The translations under genes were made by a program, and so were the position numbers. 64,000 nt of DNA from Mansonella perstans (Eukaryota; Nematoda; Chromadorea; Rhabditida; Onchocercidae): positions 95,189 to 159,188 of the forward strand of contig JBAMDO010000128.1 in NCBI GenBank assembly GCA_037074765.1. Reading direction: 5' to 3'. The notes under the pieces were generated by a model that had not been told where the DNA came from, ran no database searches, and saw nothing but the letters and a program-made list of their open reading frames with translations. Of the stretch, positions 34,939 through 48,800 are shown piece by piece (within the stretch, counting starts at the first letter, position 1; every line of letters begins with the position of its first letter).

Positions 34939-35285
34939 CAAATGAGAGCTAAAACAATGAACTACAATAATACCAATAATTTTCTTACTTTTCAGGATTA
35001 TTACGATAACATAGCGAAATATTTTTGGTTTCTTTATACAAATGTAGAAATTGAAATAAAAGCAAACTGAAATTGTGAAACTTGTAAAAATTGTAAAACC
35101 AGATAGAGTTACGAAGCACTGTTGCCACACTATTTAAAGGTAAGAAATTTTTACCCAAATTGATGGAAAAATTTTTTGACGAAGAAATAAAGAATTGTTT
35201 TTTCAAGAAAAAGAAAAAGAGATAAAGAACTGGAAGTAAACTCTTTGAAATGTCCTTTTAAAGAACATTCATCGTTTTTTTTTCA
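34939..35285 (+). repeat. Dispersed repeat, 3'-half copy
   Basis: Matches 32435-32765 along its length with scattered substitutions and small indels. It lies directly upstream (minus sense) of the collagen-like exon at 34915-34869. Confidence 0.75.
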
Positions 35286-38200
35286 AATAACAAAATTTAC
35301 CGATGAAATTTACTTTGTGATAACGATTTTCTCTATCGTACTTAATTTAGTCATTTACTTTATTTTTCTTGTACAGTGCGTCACTAAATAATATATTTGT
35401 GCTTTCTTTCGTAAATTTCATTTTTAATTTCAAAACATCTTCATTCGATGAATCATTCATGACGAATAATTTTCTGGCAACTGCGAAATGAGAGAGTCAA
35501 TTAAAGTTTTTAGAAATCAGTCACAAATCATGAGCGCAATTCAGATAAATACATGTTGATTATATGACTGATCAACGATGAAATTAATTTTACTGTTGCT
35601 TATAAACAAAATTATAGTTTAGATAAATATGATAAACTGAAGGATAAAACAGAAAGAGTAAACAAAAACCTGAAATATTTGTGGTAGAATTTCACCAAAA
35701 TTAACAATATTTCAGATCCGACGCGGAAAATAAAGTTGAATGGTTTCACACAATAAAAATTGAAAATTAATTTTCGCAAATTAATTTTTGAACTTTTCGA
35801 AAATACGAATTTTTTGTCCCAATTTTCAAAATTTTGTGTGATGTCATTTTTCGAAATTTTTAGTTTATTTCCTAATTTTCTTTGAATTTTTCATTGTTTC
35901 TCGATTTCGTCAGAAATAAATTAAGTTTTGAACTGTTATTTTGAATTGTTTGAATTAGAAATTTTTTATGTTTCTAAACTTTTGTAATTTCAATTGCTCT
36001 TGAACCAATTCTCCCAATTTCGTTAAAATTTTGACTTTTCGAATTCCTAAATTCTCTACTTTTAACTGTCGAATTCTTCCTAATTTTTTAACCTTTCCAT
36101 TGTTTTACCCGCAAAATTTGTAACTAATTCGAAAAATCCGGCGTCCTAACCTAATATAGGTATATGTATATCTCTAACGGGTAAGGTGCAAAATTTATGA
36201 AACTATAGTATTAGATTGTAAAAATAGCAATTTTATATTTATATAAATAAATTCACCAAAATCAAATCATCCATCTATTGGCCATTTATTTTTTTCCCAA
36301 TATAAATGTACCAATATAAATATATACCTAATAAATAGCCCATACAGATATTTTTAGAAGTGTTGATCAACTTGTTTACTCTTTTCACTTCATTTTTCAC
36401 TCCTCACACTACAACGATTCCTCATCCAGTTCTTTTTCAAAATTTGATAAAATGTCACTTAATATAATGAATATATAACGTGTAGGTAAATGCTAATGTA
36501 TGTATATGACTATATCTATGTTCATTAATTAATTCAAGCAAGAAATATTGCAAGAAAACAGAAGTAGTAAAGTTAGAAAACTTTTTTTTGTTAAGTTAAT
36601 TTATTTTTAAAATGAATTCTATTTTCGCTAAGTAAATTTATTTTTAAAATGAATTCGGAATATTTAAAAAGACAATCCATTATTTCTTTATACTCTCGTG
36701 CAATAATTTGTACTTTGTATTCTTTTAATTAACAGTAGTTTTAATGAACAACTAAAAAAGTAATTGTTGGCCAGCCTATGTCAATTTATGGTTTTTCAAA
36801 TTTATGGATATAGTTTTAATTTGATTCATAACAATTGCATACACAAAAAGAACTGATGTAATAATTTTTGGTAAAAAAAGACTAGAACAAAAATTCTCAT
36901 TGATAAGTGAGAAGCAATGAAAAAAACAAATGCTTTCTGGATATTTCCGGATAGAACTTTTTTTTTATTTTCCACTTCTCGGCTATTTTTCGAATTTCAG
37001 TACTACTTTTATTCATGTTTTCTTTTTTATTTTTTTTTTTTTTTTGGAGGAAAGCATTTTAATTATCGACTGAAGTTGATCCCAAATAGTTCTTCACTGC
37101 TGCAATACAATTCGGATTGCCGAACATTCAATTGCTACTCAACAAGCAGTTCATTGCAGCAAAAAAAAAAAAAAAAAAACAACACAAATGATTTATTCAA
37201 ACCTGAATGATAAAAAAATATAACTTGCACTATAAATGCTAAAAATTTTCAACTATCTTATATGCAATTTACGGAATGTCTAAAAACAGTATTAATTATC
37301 AGAAACATGATTTCGGTTGAAAGTATCAAAATTGATTTTTGATTCTTAACCTAACTTAATAGTATATGATAATGTTAAAATTAAAATGGCTGGATGACAG
37401 CTCGGATGGCGCTATTCAATCAGCAAAAATTGGATCCTATTCCATTATGCTTGTGATGATGTATCTACCAGTATGATGTATCGCACACATCTCTATCAGT
37501 CATATTTACAATATAATGAAGGATACTTGAATGTTGAATTGAAATATTTCACTAAAACAACTTTAAACATCCCAGCCACTTTGAAGGAATATATTTTATT
37601 TAGATGATGGGGAAAACGATTAATGGATTAGAACAGAACAAATTAAATAGTATTGTGGCAAGCGTGGTATAGTTTGCATTTCAACCATGTTTTTTCTAGT
37701 ACTCACCTGTTGTATAAAATGTGATTTGAAAAGAAAATTGACATATATAATATTTATAAATCAGACAAGAAAGATTATTTAAGGTTATTCCTCTGCCGAT
37801 GACTCCACAGATGTAAGCCATTCCGAAATCTGCAATAAATCGGAACTTTTATCTTCTTTGATATTTCTTCATATCCTACTTATTCCATTTATTTATATCT
37901 TTGAGCTGACTTGGATGAAATGTATTAAATTATACATGGCATAAGGATGATATTTGGATGTTGGGTTTTGTATTTGAATATCACACTGATAATTATATTT
38001 ACACTTGCGTTCTGAAATTTGAACAAAATACAGGTTTGTCAAAAAGGAAAAAGAAGAAAAAAACTATTTTATTCATCAGGTTTTTTTTTTTTTTTTTTTT
38101 ACATAAAACTCCAGATATTTATTGGAATTGATTTGTCTAACCTATGAACTTCTCATTTCTTCTGCTTGCGATTCCACTAACTTCAAAAAAAACTGCAGCG

Positions 38201-39835
38201 ACTAGGGAAAAAAAAACGAATTTACTTGCATTTAACGTAGTCTTTACAATACCATCCCTTTCGTCATTTTCGTGTCAGCATTTTCGTGCATTAATTTGCT
38301 AGGTGAATAAGCAAAATCCTTTGATCGACCGTCCCTTACTGATTCACGAAAATGCTGACAAACAAAGCAGAAAAACTTGATCAATTTCCAGAATAAATTA
38401 ATTACAATGTAGTAAGAATTGAAAGATATTTTAGACCAGTTAACAGTGAATCTTCATTTGAGGATTTTTGCAATATTCAGCATACCATCAAACACAATAA
38501 CAAACTTTGTTCTTTCCATACCAATATGTATTGTTCATCGTCCAGTATTCAATTTCTAATTCATTAACGAAAAAAAGAATAAAATTAAACGTATCAGAGG
38601 AAGATCCTAAAACCACAAAAAAAGAAAATTTTCCAAATCGAAATAATCACAGCCCATCTCAATCGGTAATTTTGACTCTTCTTATGCAGATATAGTCAAC
38701 TAACATCTTTTAAGAAGAACGTAAAGATGTAAACCTTTGAATAACATGGATGTCTCGATAAATGCAGTATTTATATCATTTATCAAATTCATTCAGTGTC
38801 AATCTTTTTTTCCCACCGATTTTTCGTTTTACCATGAATTTTAATGGAAATATACTACCACTGACGTTTGTATGGTCATTTACGTGCTACGTATGACTCA
38901 CCACGTTAGCGCAGAACAACACGGTAAATGTAGTGTAAAATAAGAAATAAGAGAAACGATCACCTCCAGCGCAACAACACCCGAATCTCATGCAAAAAAC
39001 TGGTCTCCAACCAACCAGCTGTAGCAATTAAAGTAAACAAGCGCTCCAATCGGGTCTGTATGCAGCTTATATATTACTGTAACAAAAGTAATGGGTACTT
39101 TTTAAGGATTTCGACTGAAATTTTACAGAAACAAATTTCGGAGGATTTCTGGAATTGAAGTGACTCACAGATATCATTAATCATGAAAAAAAAAATGCTC
39201 GAAATCAACTCGATCCATCCTTTTTTTTTTTAGTTTCAAATCTGTTTGCATAAATCCACAGCTGACTTAATAAAGTTTTGTTATATGCGGAAAAGGATGT
39301 ACCGGAACATCGACAACAGTAGAACTTCAAAATAAGCACCTAAAGTAATGGGGATTTGGTGACTTTGACCATATAGAGGAATGTTTAAAAGGCAGAACAA
39401 TAACCACAAACAAATGACAACCGTGAATCATATCTCATCTTAAGAATTTAGAATTTGCATATTTTCTTCATCTATTGAAATTTCAAATTTAACATTAAAA
39501 ATTAAAGCACTGTATAGTACAAATAAAAAATTCCAAAGCTATCATGCTTTACAAAAAAAAAGATGAAGCTTCAGTGTACGCAGTCAAAAAACATCAAGTA
39601 AGCAAGGAAAGAAGGCTGATAAGATGATTAAAAGAATTACACTTTTAAAAGTTAATTTGTTTAAAAACAAAATTTAAAAAGAAACATCAATGGATACAAC
39701 ATTTTGCCTCAAAACTGTTGCCCAGTAACAATTTGAAAGTTTCATCTAGAGAATTAACAAAATGAATATCAAAACGAATAAAAGAGATGATTCTTTTTCT
39801 TTGAAAATCCCATTTCGACAAAATGTTCTTATCAA
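35286..39835. other. Long intergenic stretch
   Basis: No gene recognised. It holds poly-T/poly-A runs (37028-37045, 37157-37178, 38081-38101), a 16-bp perfect inverted repeat (38273-38288 with 38345-38360), a 30-bp direct repeat at about 36590-36655, and a more GC-rich patch at 38870-39065 that has no exon with proper ends. Confidence 0.5.
38273..38360. repeat. 16-bp perfect inverted repeat
   Basis: TGTCAGCATTTTCGTG at 38273-38288 is repeated as CACGAAAATGCTGACA at 38345-38360, with a 56-bp loop. It could be a tiny foldback element or an RNA hairpin. No neighbouring gene uses it. Confidence 0.85.
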
Positions 39836-42800
39836 TTAATCGCTTCCGAACTGCATTTCATAATCTTCATCGCTGTCACTTTCAATCACTTTCTTGTTGC
39901 GTTTTTTCTTCGGAACCACAAGTGAGTCATCCCGCATCTTTTCATCGTCATTATCATCATCATCAACATCATAATTTACGCGAGTTCTTTGCCGTAAAGA
40001 AAGTCCTCTTCCTCCTGACGGTCCTGCTTCATTGAAGGTTTCTGTATCTGATTCACCAAGATGCTTTCGTTGCTGATGCTGCTTTTTTCCAGCTTCCTAT
40101 AAATGTGATAGGATTTTGATAAGCATCAGGATTAAATTCACCGGGATGATCGATTTATTACTGCAAAATCTTCCCATAATAATTTGACTCTGAATACATA
40201 AAGTACAGTAAATATTAACACAGACATACGTTTCTCTCAATAGCACGACAGCTATCAGACTTACTAGAATTATTTCATTATTCTCATACAGTATATTTAC
40301 CAATTGTAATGTTTCTACATGCTAGATGCAATCATGTATGAACAAAAAATTTCACAGTATCAATTGTCCTATTTTAACAAAGCCGTCCTATTTGAAGTCT
40401 CTCTAATTTTTATCGATGAAATTCACGGTAAATTTCCGGTTATTTCGACTCTTAATGTTAATTTTCGGAGGGGATTTCAAGATATCCCAAAATTTAGAAA
40501 ACAGTTTGTTTTTATTTTCTTTTTTTCCAAATAAGTTAGAACTATCCATATATCTAAATGTTTTCGTCTCACCACTACTGAAACAAATAAAATTTTAAAA
40601 TTATGCAAAAAAACAAGCCAAACAAAAAAAATGGAAAACAGTATATATATAAATACAAATATACAGGTTCAAAGAAATCCTCCATACGCATGACCGGGGA
40701 ATCCTGCTGTTTTTTCGCCTTCTTCTCGATTCTTTCTCGCTTTTCTTGCTTTCTAACACCTTTTTCGCCTTTTGGAGCTGTACTTCGCTGAATACCTGTT
40801 ATCTTTTTAATCTAAAAAATGTTGCATGTGTCATTACTTTAAGAAAATGGAATAGTTCATCTCACCTGGTAAAATTAGTGAGATAAGCCATCACTCCATA
40901 AAGTTCACTTCGTAAAATTTAAAAAAAGAGAAGCAAATACTGTCACTATTTAATCACTATCCCGACTAACAAATTATAACATCAAGAAATAAAAAGTTTA
41001 TAGCTTTTTATAACAAAATGCTCCATTTTATGAATTCAAAACAGAATATAGCAACGTACATTGTCTTCCTTACTGGTGTCTTTTTTCTTATAAGGCGGCA
41101 AAGCAATAATACTATCGTCACTGCTTTCGTATAATTTCTCGACGATATCACTATTTTCATCCAACTCATTATCCTCTACAAGCGAAAAGTCATTGCTATT
41201 TTAAAAACTGAAAGTATGCTGAAATGCATTCGTGAACTTAAAAAACTCATATTTTTTCATATTTAATTATGAAATCCTATCAATCATCGAATTGTCTAAT
41301 AATTTTGTTCACTGCATCATATAGCTATTGTTTAGCTGCATATCAGACAAAGCTAACTGGTTAGCAAGAATGAATTTGCTAAAAAAAAGTTCACTAAAAT
41401 TTATACAAATTGTTTGACGAGATACAAGTATACATATGAGCACGAAAGTGTTTTTTCAAATAGAATGGGAAGAAGAAAATTCAATTTACCTTTGCCTAAC
41501 TTTTTTTGTTTGACTTCCATCTTTGGCTGCATTTCTTGCTCATTTCCGTCATGATCGAAAAATTTGCGCACATCGCTTCCTTCTCGCTTTGATTCCTTCA
41601 CCACAGGTAGTTTTCGTTTTCGACCAGCGTCTTCACAAGCTTTCTTCTGCTCATATTTTTCCTTCACTGCATCAATTTTTGGTTCCACTCGCTTACCACA
41701 CGGATCTGGTAACACTTCCTGCATATTTCTTAGATAAAATTAACAATATTAGATAAAATTAAAAGTCCGACAGAAATACCTTTTCATCTTTGATTGTTTA
41801 GAGTTTTGCCAGGACTGAAGAAATGGTTTTTTTAATGATTTTTGACTTCATTATTTTTTTAGAATTTCTTTTTTTATTCTGAAAGACTTGTTATTTTTTA
41901 TACTTCTTATGAGTTAAAAACTCGTAATTTTAAATTTAATTAAATAGAAAGAAATTGAAGTCTTTTCGTCAAAATCCAATTAAACCCCAAATTTATTTTA
42001 AAGGGTCTCAGATTCGAATTTCCAAAGCACTGAATTGAGAAGTTGCACAAATAACGCAATATAGAAAATAAAATAACTTGCCCTAACTAGACCAATAGCG
42101 ATTTTTTTCCGGCTAACCTTCCCAGCATCCGTCTTTAGTTTCTTTGCTGCATTTTTAATCTGTACGTCAAGATCAGCTTGTTCTTTTGCTTCCTAAAACA
42201 GAAAATGATCAACATTCGGAAGATTTTTGTTTCCCTTCTTTTGAAAACAATCCAAAAACTTCACAATAGCATTAGCATCCAAACAACAGATGGAATTAAA
42301 CATCTTCTAGATGGAACAGATTTGTTATGCATCATTTTGTTCGATTATACATTATACGCTGTGCATCATCCACATATTCGATTCATTAAATAATATCGCT
42401 TGCTGACGAAGATACTGACGGTAAAGCAATACACACACCTGTTTTTCGAGTTCGACAAGGAAAAAATCCAAATCATTTTTCCACAAATCTGCCCATGTCG
42501 TTTCTTCCAACGTCTAAAAAGAAATACTTTTTAAACATTTTAAGTAAAGTTTTATAATGGATCACTTTTAGGAATTAAATTTCAAGAAATTAACAAAAAA
42601 ACAGAAATAAATTTTGTACGGGATAAAAATTTTTCTCTCTTCATATACATCGATTCGATCAAACATCTCAGTGTTCCATTTCGTCTTATTATATATCTTG
42701 GTGCTTCGGCCAATATTACTTATAGTTAAGAAACAGATCAAATATTCAAAAAAGAAGAAATGCTATCATCAAAAGTGAACTTTGTATTGCAGTAAGATAT

Positions 42801-45800
42801 TTGCAGGACATACCTTTAGTTCACTCAATTTTGCTTCACTTTCCTTTAATAGCTTGTCTTTTTCCTCTTCGGAAAGCTTCAGGATTGCCATACCCACCAA
42901 ATAATCGTAATCACTTAATTTACTAGCCAACTCTTTACTTTGATGTCCATCCTGCCAAAAAATGAGATTATTAAATGTACCAAATATAAAATTAATTACC
43001 GATAAATCATAAAATTGACTTCAACACTGAGCTAACCTCATCTTCTTGCTCCTCCTCATCTTCATCCTGTGCTACCTCACCCAACATCATTAACTCCTGC
43101 TTCTTCCTCTCCTCTTTCCATTTCTTGACTGGGTCTGGCTTGAAGTTCATTTTTATCAACTGCTCAACAATTACAGTCTTTCGCTTGTTCTCGATCAATA
43201 TTTCTCCTTTTATTTTAGCCAAAATGAATCTTGCCTGCATTTCATAATTTTTAATAATCCATAATTCTAATAATTTGAATGATTAAAGAATTAATGATTT
43301 TACTTTAAAGATCATGAATCTTTTATGGAATTCTCTAACCCGACTAATTCGCAATCACAACATAGTTGCATTTGTATTAAGCAGCCTTGATAACATATTT
43401 CTTGTGTAAAACAGATTTCAATATAATCGCTATCTTTAATTAAAAAGAGTAAAAAAAAAAATTACTTGATTTGAGAGTCGTTCACTTTGGGCTCGTAACA
43501 AGCCTTCCAGAAAACTTTTCCGCTCAATGTATTTCTTCTTACGTATTTCAAAGAATTCTTTACAAATATCAGTAACATTGTTAAACCTTCGTAAATATCC
43601 AAATGGATCGAAGAGTACCTAGAAAAAAAACATTATGTTCAGTAAATATATGAAATGTAAATAAAACACACAGTTGCAAAATAAAGGATTGCCTGAATAT
43701 AGAAAAATCGCTTTTTCCTATTCTAAGATTTTCCAGCAATCAACCAAAGTAGGATAAATTGGAATTCGTACTCGCGAAGTTTCGCAAACTTTAGATCTTT
43801 TCTTAAGGGATTTCGTACCATTGAAGTAGTGTTAATGACAGATTGTAACTTGAAAACTTTGTGAAGACCCTCCTCTTTCAATGCTCGTAGTTTATCACTA
43901 TTCATTTTGATGACAAATTTAACAGTTGTGTCAGTATGGTATTCCTTGAAATCTCTGAAACATCATTAATCCTTATTTATAAATTCCATTCACCAAGCCA
44001 AAGAACAAATAAAAAGTTTATAAATGCATCAGTCTGTTTACGTTTACTTCAAATAAATTTTTACTGCTTAAAAAATGTGTCGTCGAATCAATATTTTAGT
44101 TTTAAATTTAGGAGTCATTACCACACAACTCAAATTCATCTCTCATTTAAATTCCTAGTACATGAGGATACCAGAACAGCATGCATGTTAGAAAAAAAGA
44201 GTTATCTAACTGAATGCGAAAATTTATGATCCGACTGAATACCAAATTCAGAACTAAAATATTTTTTTGTAACTTCCTATTTACATATATGTTTTAATCC
44301 ACTCATCACTTTAACTTGCAACATGAATTGAGCATGCTTTTTTTTTCAATGACATCAAATCATTAAAAGATTCTAAAATCTTGATGATAATTATGGAAAA
44401 AGGCTAAAATCACGTTATGATTGCCGGTTGTTTATCAGTTCCATCCATCATCGGCACCAGTACTGTTTCCTTGTAAGTTTGCGTCCAGGTACGAATTGGT
44501 AATTCAGTTATTTCAATAGTTTCATTGTTAATAACTGCCACTTCACCATTACAAACATATCGCTGATTATCAAGTTGTTCGATTGTACCACGGAAATGTT
44601 TGTACCACGGTATCTACAAACATTGTATTATTACAAGAGTCCATTTAGAGACATCTTATTTTTCTTTTGCATAAAGAAACTGGATTATATACGAAACGAT
44701 TCTTTATTATGTAAGCAAAATTTTGCAAATTCCAAATTTCAGTAGTAATACAATAATTTAAATGAATAAGCAGTATAATATTAGTACGACACTGAATTAA
44801 GTAAGAAGAACATAGAGCTGCTCATCAGTGATCTAAGTTTATGCATAGTTCTGCTGAATTTTCCTTACCAAAGGTTTCGGCTCTTTCCCATCGATCAAAG
44901 CGCGCATATTATCCACTATTTCACGAGGATTATAGCATGGCACTTTTGTTGACCAAGCTGTACCAATACCTTCTGCACCATTTACTAATACAGTAGGAAT
45001 AACTGGACAGTACCTCAAATGGATTCTCATTTTAAAAAAAGGTTCTAATTCCAAAATCTTTCAAAATTCGATAATTCGTAAAACTTTTATGCCCAAAAGA
45101 AAAGTCCGCCAATTCTGCCAATCTGCCAATTATGAGTGAACTTACAATAACTGTAAAAAATGCATTACCCAGTTGATGAAATATTAAAAACAAAGTAATG
45201 AAATGAAATCATACCATTCTGGTTCGATTTTCTGATTTTCTTCAAATAAGAAACGAAGAACATTTTCATCACTGGACGGAAATAATGCCTTAGTTACGGG
45301 ACTGAAATTACTTTCGGTATTTATAATTTACACGATATTTGAGTGCTTCTAATTTCTATATCTATATACGAATTTTTGCACGATTTTTTTTCTTGTGAAA
45401 TTTGAAGCAGTATACTGCGAAAGCGATGGGAAAAGAAACGTGAAAACTAAACATGCTTATGGAATTTTCACATTAGCAATTTTTTTTCACAACTGGCTTA
45501 CTTGAGTTGAGTGAAAATATAACGTGGACTAGCACTATCTTTGCCACCCTGCAAACGGGTGCCAAACTGCCCGATTGGCAATAAAAGGTTGATATTGTTT
45601 GATCCCACAAAATCTTGTGCTAAATTCACAATTGTTGACATCAGCGATGCCTGCAATATTCCCAACTCTTATGACATGCTATGTTTTGTTATAAGCTATT
45701 GACTCCGCTAGAAATACTTCCTTTTAAATATTGTTATCCGTTTATAAACTTGAATTATTCAATAAGATCTATTTAATGAGTTTTTCTTCTATACACAAAC

Positions 45801-48800
45801 TCTAAATGCCATTTAAGCTTTGTGAAACTGAATTGCTTGTAAGGGTCAATGTTATAACTTTCAAAAAAAATATTCTATAGATTTAGTCTTTGCTTCCTAA
45901 TCTCTCTCATAGATTTATTAACCAAGAAATTCCCACAATTTGAAGTGCGATATCAAAAATTTCAGAACATAAAGTATAAGTAACAGCTGCGACAATTTTA
46001 TTCCAATACATTCTATAAGATCTACTTAATGAGTTGATATTTATTTCTGACAGTCCTTTTCTATTTTAGGCTCTTTAATACCTTTTTTCATACACATGAA
46101 AGATAGATATCCGTTACAACACCATACTGAAATTTTTAATGCAACAAATGTCAAAACTCCTTGAGATTTTAGAAAAATGAGGAAAATCAATCAAAGAATC
46201 TCAGTTCTTGTTTTCGTCTAAAAAGTATTTTTAAATTCCACAAAAGCCCGACATAAAAAGCCAACCTCGCCGTGATGATAAGCAGACATTTCACCCACAG
46301 CACCAGCTAATTGAGCTACTTTCACTTCCTTTTTATCGGCTCGTTTGAAGCACGTGAACAAAACCTTTAAAAATAAGTATTTCGATTACTGAAATCAAAC
46401 TAACAAAACTACAAGTTATCAGTCATGCAATCAAATTAAAGTCCATTAAACTACTAACTAACTAGAACCTTTATAAAAAATTTATTCACCTTTCGTTGTC
46501 CAGGTTTCAAACCATCTACCAAACTTGGAATCGACCTCTCATTGTCACAATTTGAAAAAAGCACAAGCTCCTTATTGACGAAATCTTTGAACGAAACAGT
46601 ATGGGTGTCTTTATCGTACAAATATTCTTCCGTTAAACCATCATCTCGACGATTTCTTCGTTCCTGAACATGTGAAAATGAGAGCTGCAATGTTTTTAGG
46701 ACTGTTGCTGTTCCTTTGTTGAAATTTTCTTTCTACTGCTCTATGCCCCAACCTCCCAATACCACAGAAATTATTAGCAGACCACAATCGATGCTTCTCA
46801 AACTCATTTTTATTATGCGACAGTTGATATTGCGGAAAAAATTATCATTTCATAAATATTTTAAATGAAAACCAATAAATACAACATACAGCCATCCAGT
46901 TCGTAAGCCACATTTTCCGCTCTTCGATCTTTTTCTTGCTAAAAGCCATATCTAGCGCCTGATCATCTTCTTCACCGCTGTATTTGAATTGTATTCTATG
47001 CCTTCGCATGTCCATGAAATATTCCTTTGCTTCCTTCGACGTGGAAGTTCCCAAACCTGAAAAAGCTCGTTCAATAAGACAATGAATGCACTAGTGGTCA
47101 CTGTCTGTTGCGTTTGCAAAGGCGCTAAGTTTAGTCCACAAAAATCTCGAACTTTGAATGCCTTCCAGTTTCGCTATTTACTGAATATACCTTTGTAGTA
47201 TTTAATGCGATATGTTTTCCAATTTCCTGTATTGCTAAGCCATTCTCTGTATTCTGGTAATGAAAAAAACGAAATTTCTTCATTGCCTTTCGTTGCCTGT
47301 AATCAACAATTCCGACAAATCAGTTTCGATATATTTATATCTTCAATTATAACAGTCAATGCGCAAAACCGTCATACCTTAACAATCGGAGTAATAAATT
47401 CCTCCACGAAATTCTGTCTAACCAATGCTGGCCAATTATAATGTATAAAATTGATGACCAGTCCTTTGATATGTGATCCATCTTGATCCTGAAGTAATGC
47501 ATTCGATCTAACTACTAAGCTGCTTGTTAATGAGTAAGCGACAATATTTGAAAAATGACAAAGAAAAATTAATGATCTAGTTCATCAAGCTTTCTTTTTG
47601 AAAAATTATCGGCTCCGAAAAGTGCTCTTAAACTGATTAAACTTCTGCATATTAATGCGCCAAGACATCAGAATATAAAGTACCATTAACATTTAGGATT
47701 TCTAGGAAATTTTTAGGACGACGAAAGTATGTAGCAATCTATTAGTGATAAACTAAAAGTGTGCGAACTATCTCGGAGGAGTAATTTCAAATTTTCTTAC
47801 ACAAAAAAATTTATATTACTTCGAAAATTTGATTTTTTGGATGCTCGAACCATCACTATCTACTTAGCTTATGATTTAAAAAAGAATCTGGTAGCAATAA
47901 AACTTTACTTGAGTAGAACATGTCATATAATAAAACTTTTCCCTTTCTAAAAAATCCACAGTTCCATTAAACAAACCTGGTCGGCCATGACCATAATTTT
48001 GCCATATCGTAGAGTTTTCATATCTTCATCTTTGTCATACTTTAAACGATATTGCAAACCAATAATTTTCAGTAGAGCGTTTATTTCGGCGTTTTCCATT
48101 ATCTGAAAAATATGTATTTTGGGAATTTATTCGTACAGTGGAAAACAATAATTTTGATGTATTTTTCATGTAGCATCTGATAATGTAACTAATCGGTACC
48201 TGTTTATGATTGCCTTCTCGAACGTTAAGCATTTTACCGCGAAGGGGAAATACACCGTACTTATCACGTCCAACAACACCAAGACCTGAAACAGCCAAAG
48301 ATTTGGCTGAATCACCCTCTGTAAGAATAAGCGTACACTGAGCCGAATTCTTCGTACCAGCATCGTTAGCATCCTCTAATTTTGGCACACCCTAAATGAG
48401 CTAATTTTAATTTTGCTCTGATAAAGTTTAAACTGCAAATAGAACCGCATGGTAAAAGAGATAGAAAAAAAGGACTAATCCATAATTTTACAACAGTATG
48501 CTCTTTAATTAGATAGAGTTTTCCAACTTTTGCATTTGAAATAATGTACCTTTAATTTGCTGGTCTTTTTAGACGAACACTTCTTATCTAATGTTTCCTG
48601 CTGTTTGAATCGAACCCACGCCATAATTGCTTCCACAATCCCGCATTTCATTGCTGCCTGAATAAATTTCTCCGAAAGCTCACATACTGAACCAAAATTT
48701 TTCGACTGCAACGTCATCGTTTCCTTTGTTTGAGAATCAAATGTTGGATTTTCGATAAGTGCATTAATAAATATCCACATATGATTCTTGATCTGAAATA

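Noticed and set aside
43936..44229. 97-codon plus-strand open frame
   Set aside because: Overlaps a topoisomerase II exon and intron on the other strand; low-complexity and no splice context.
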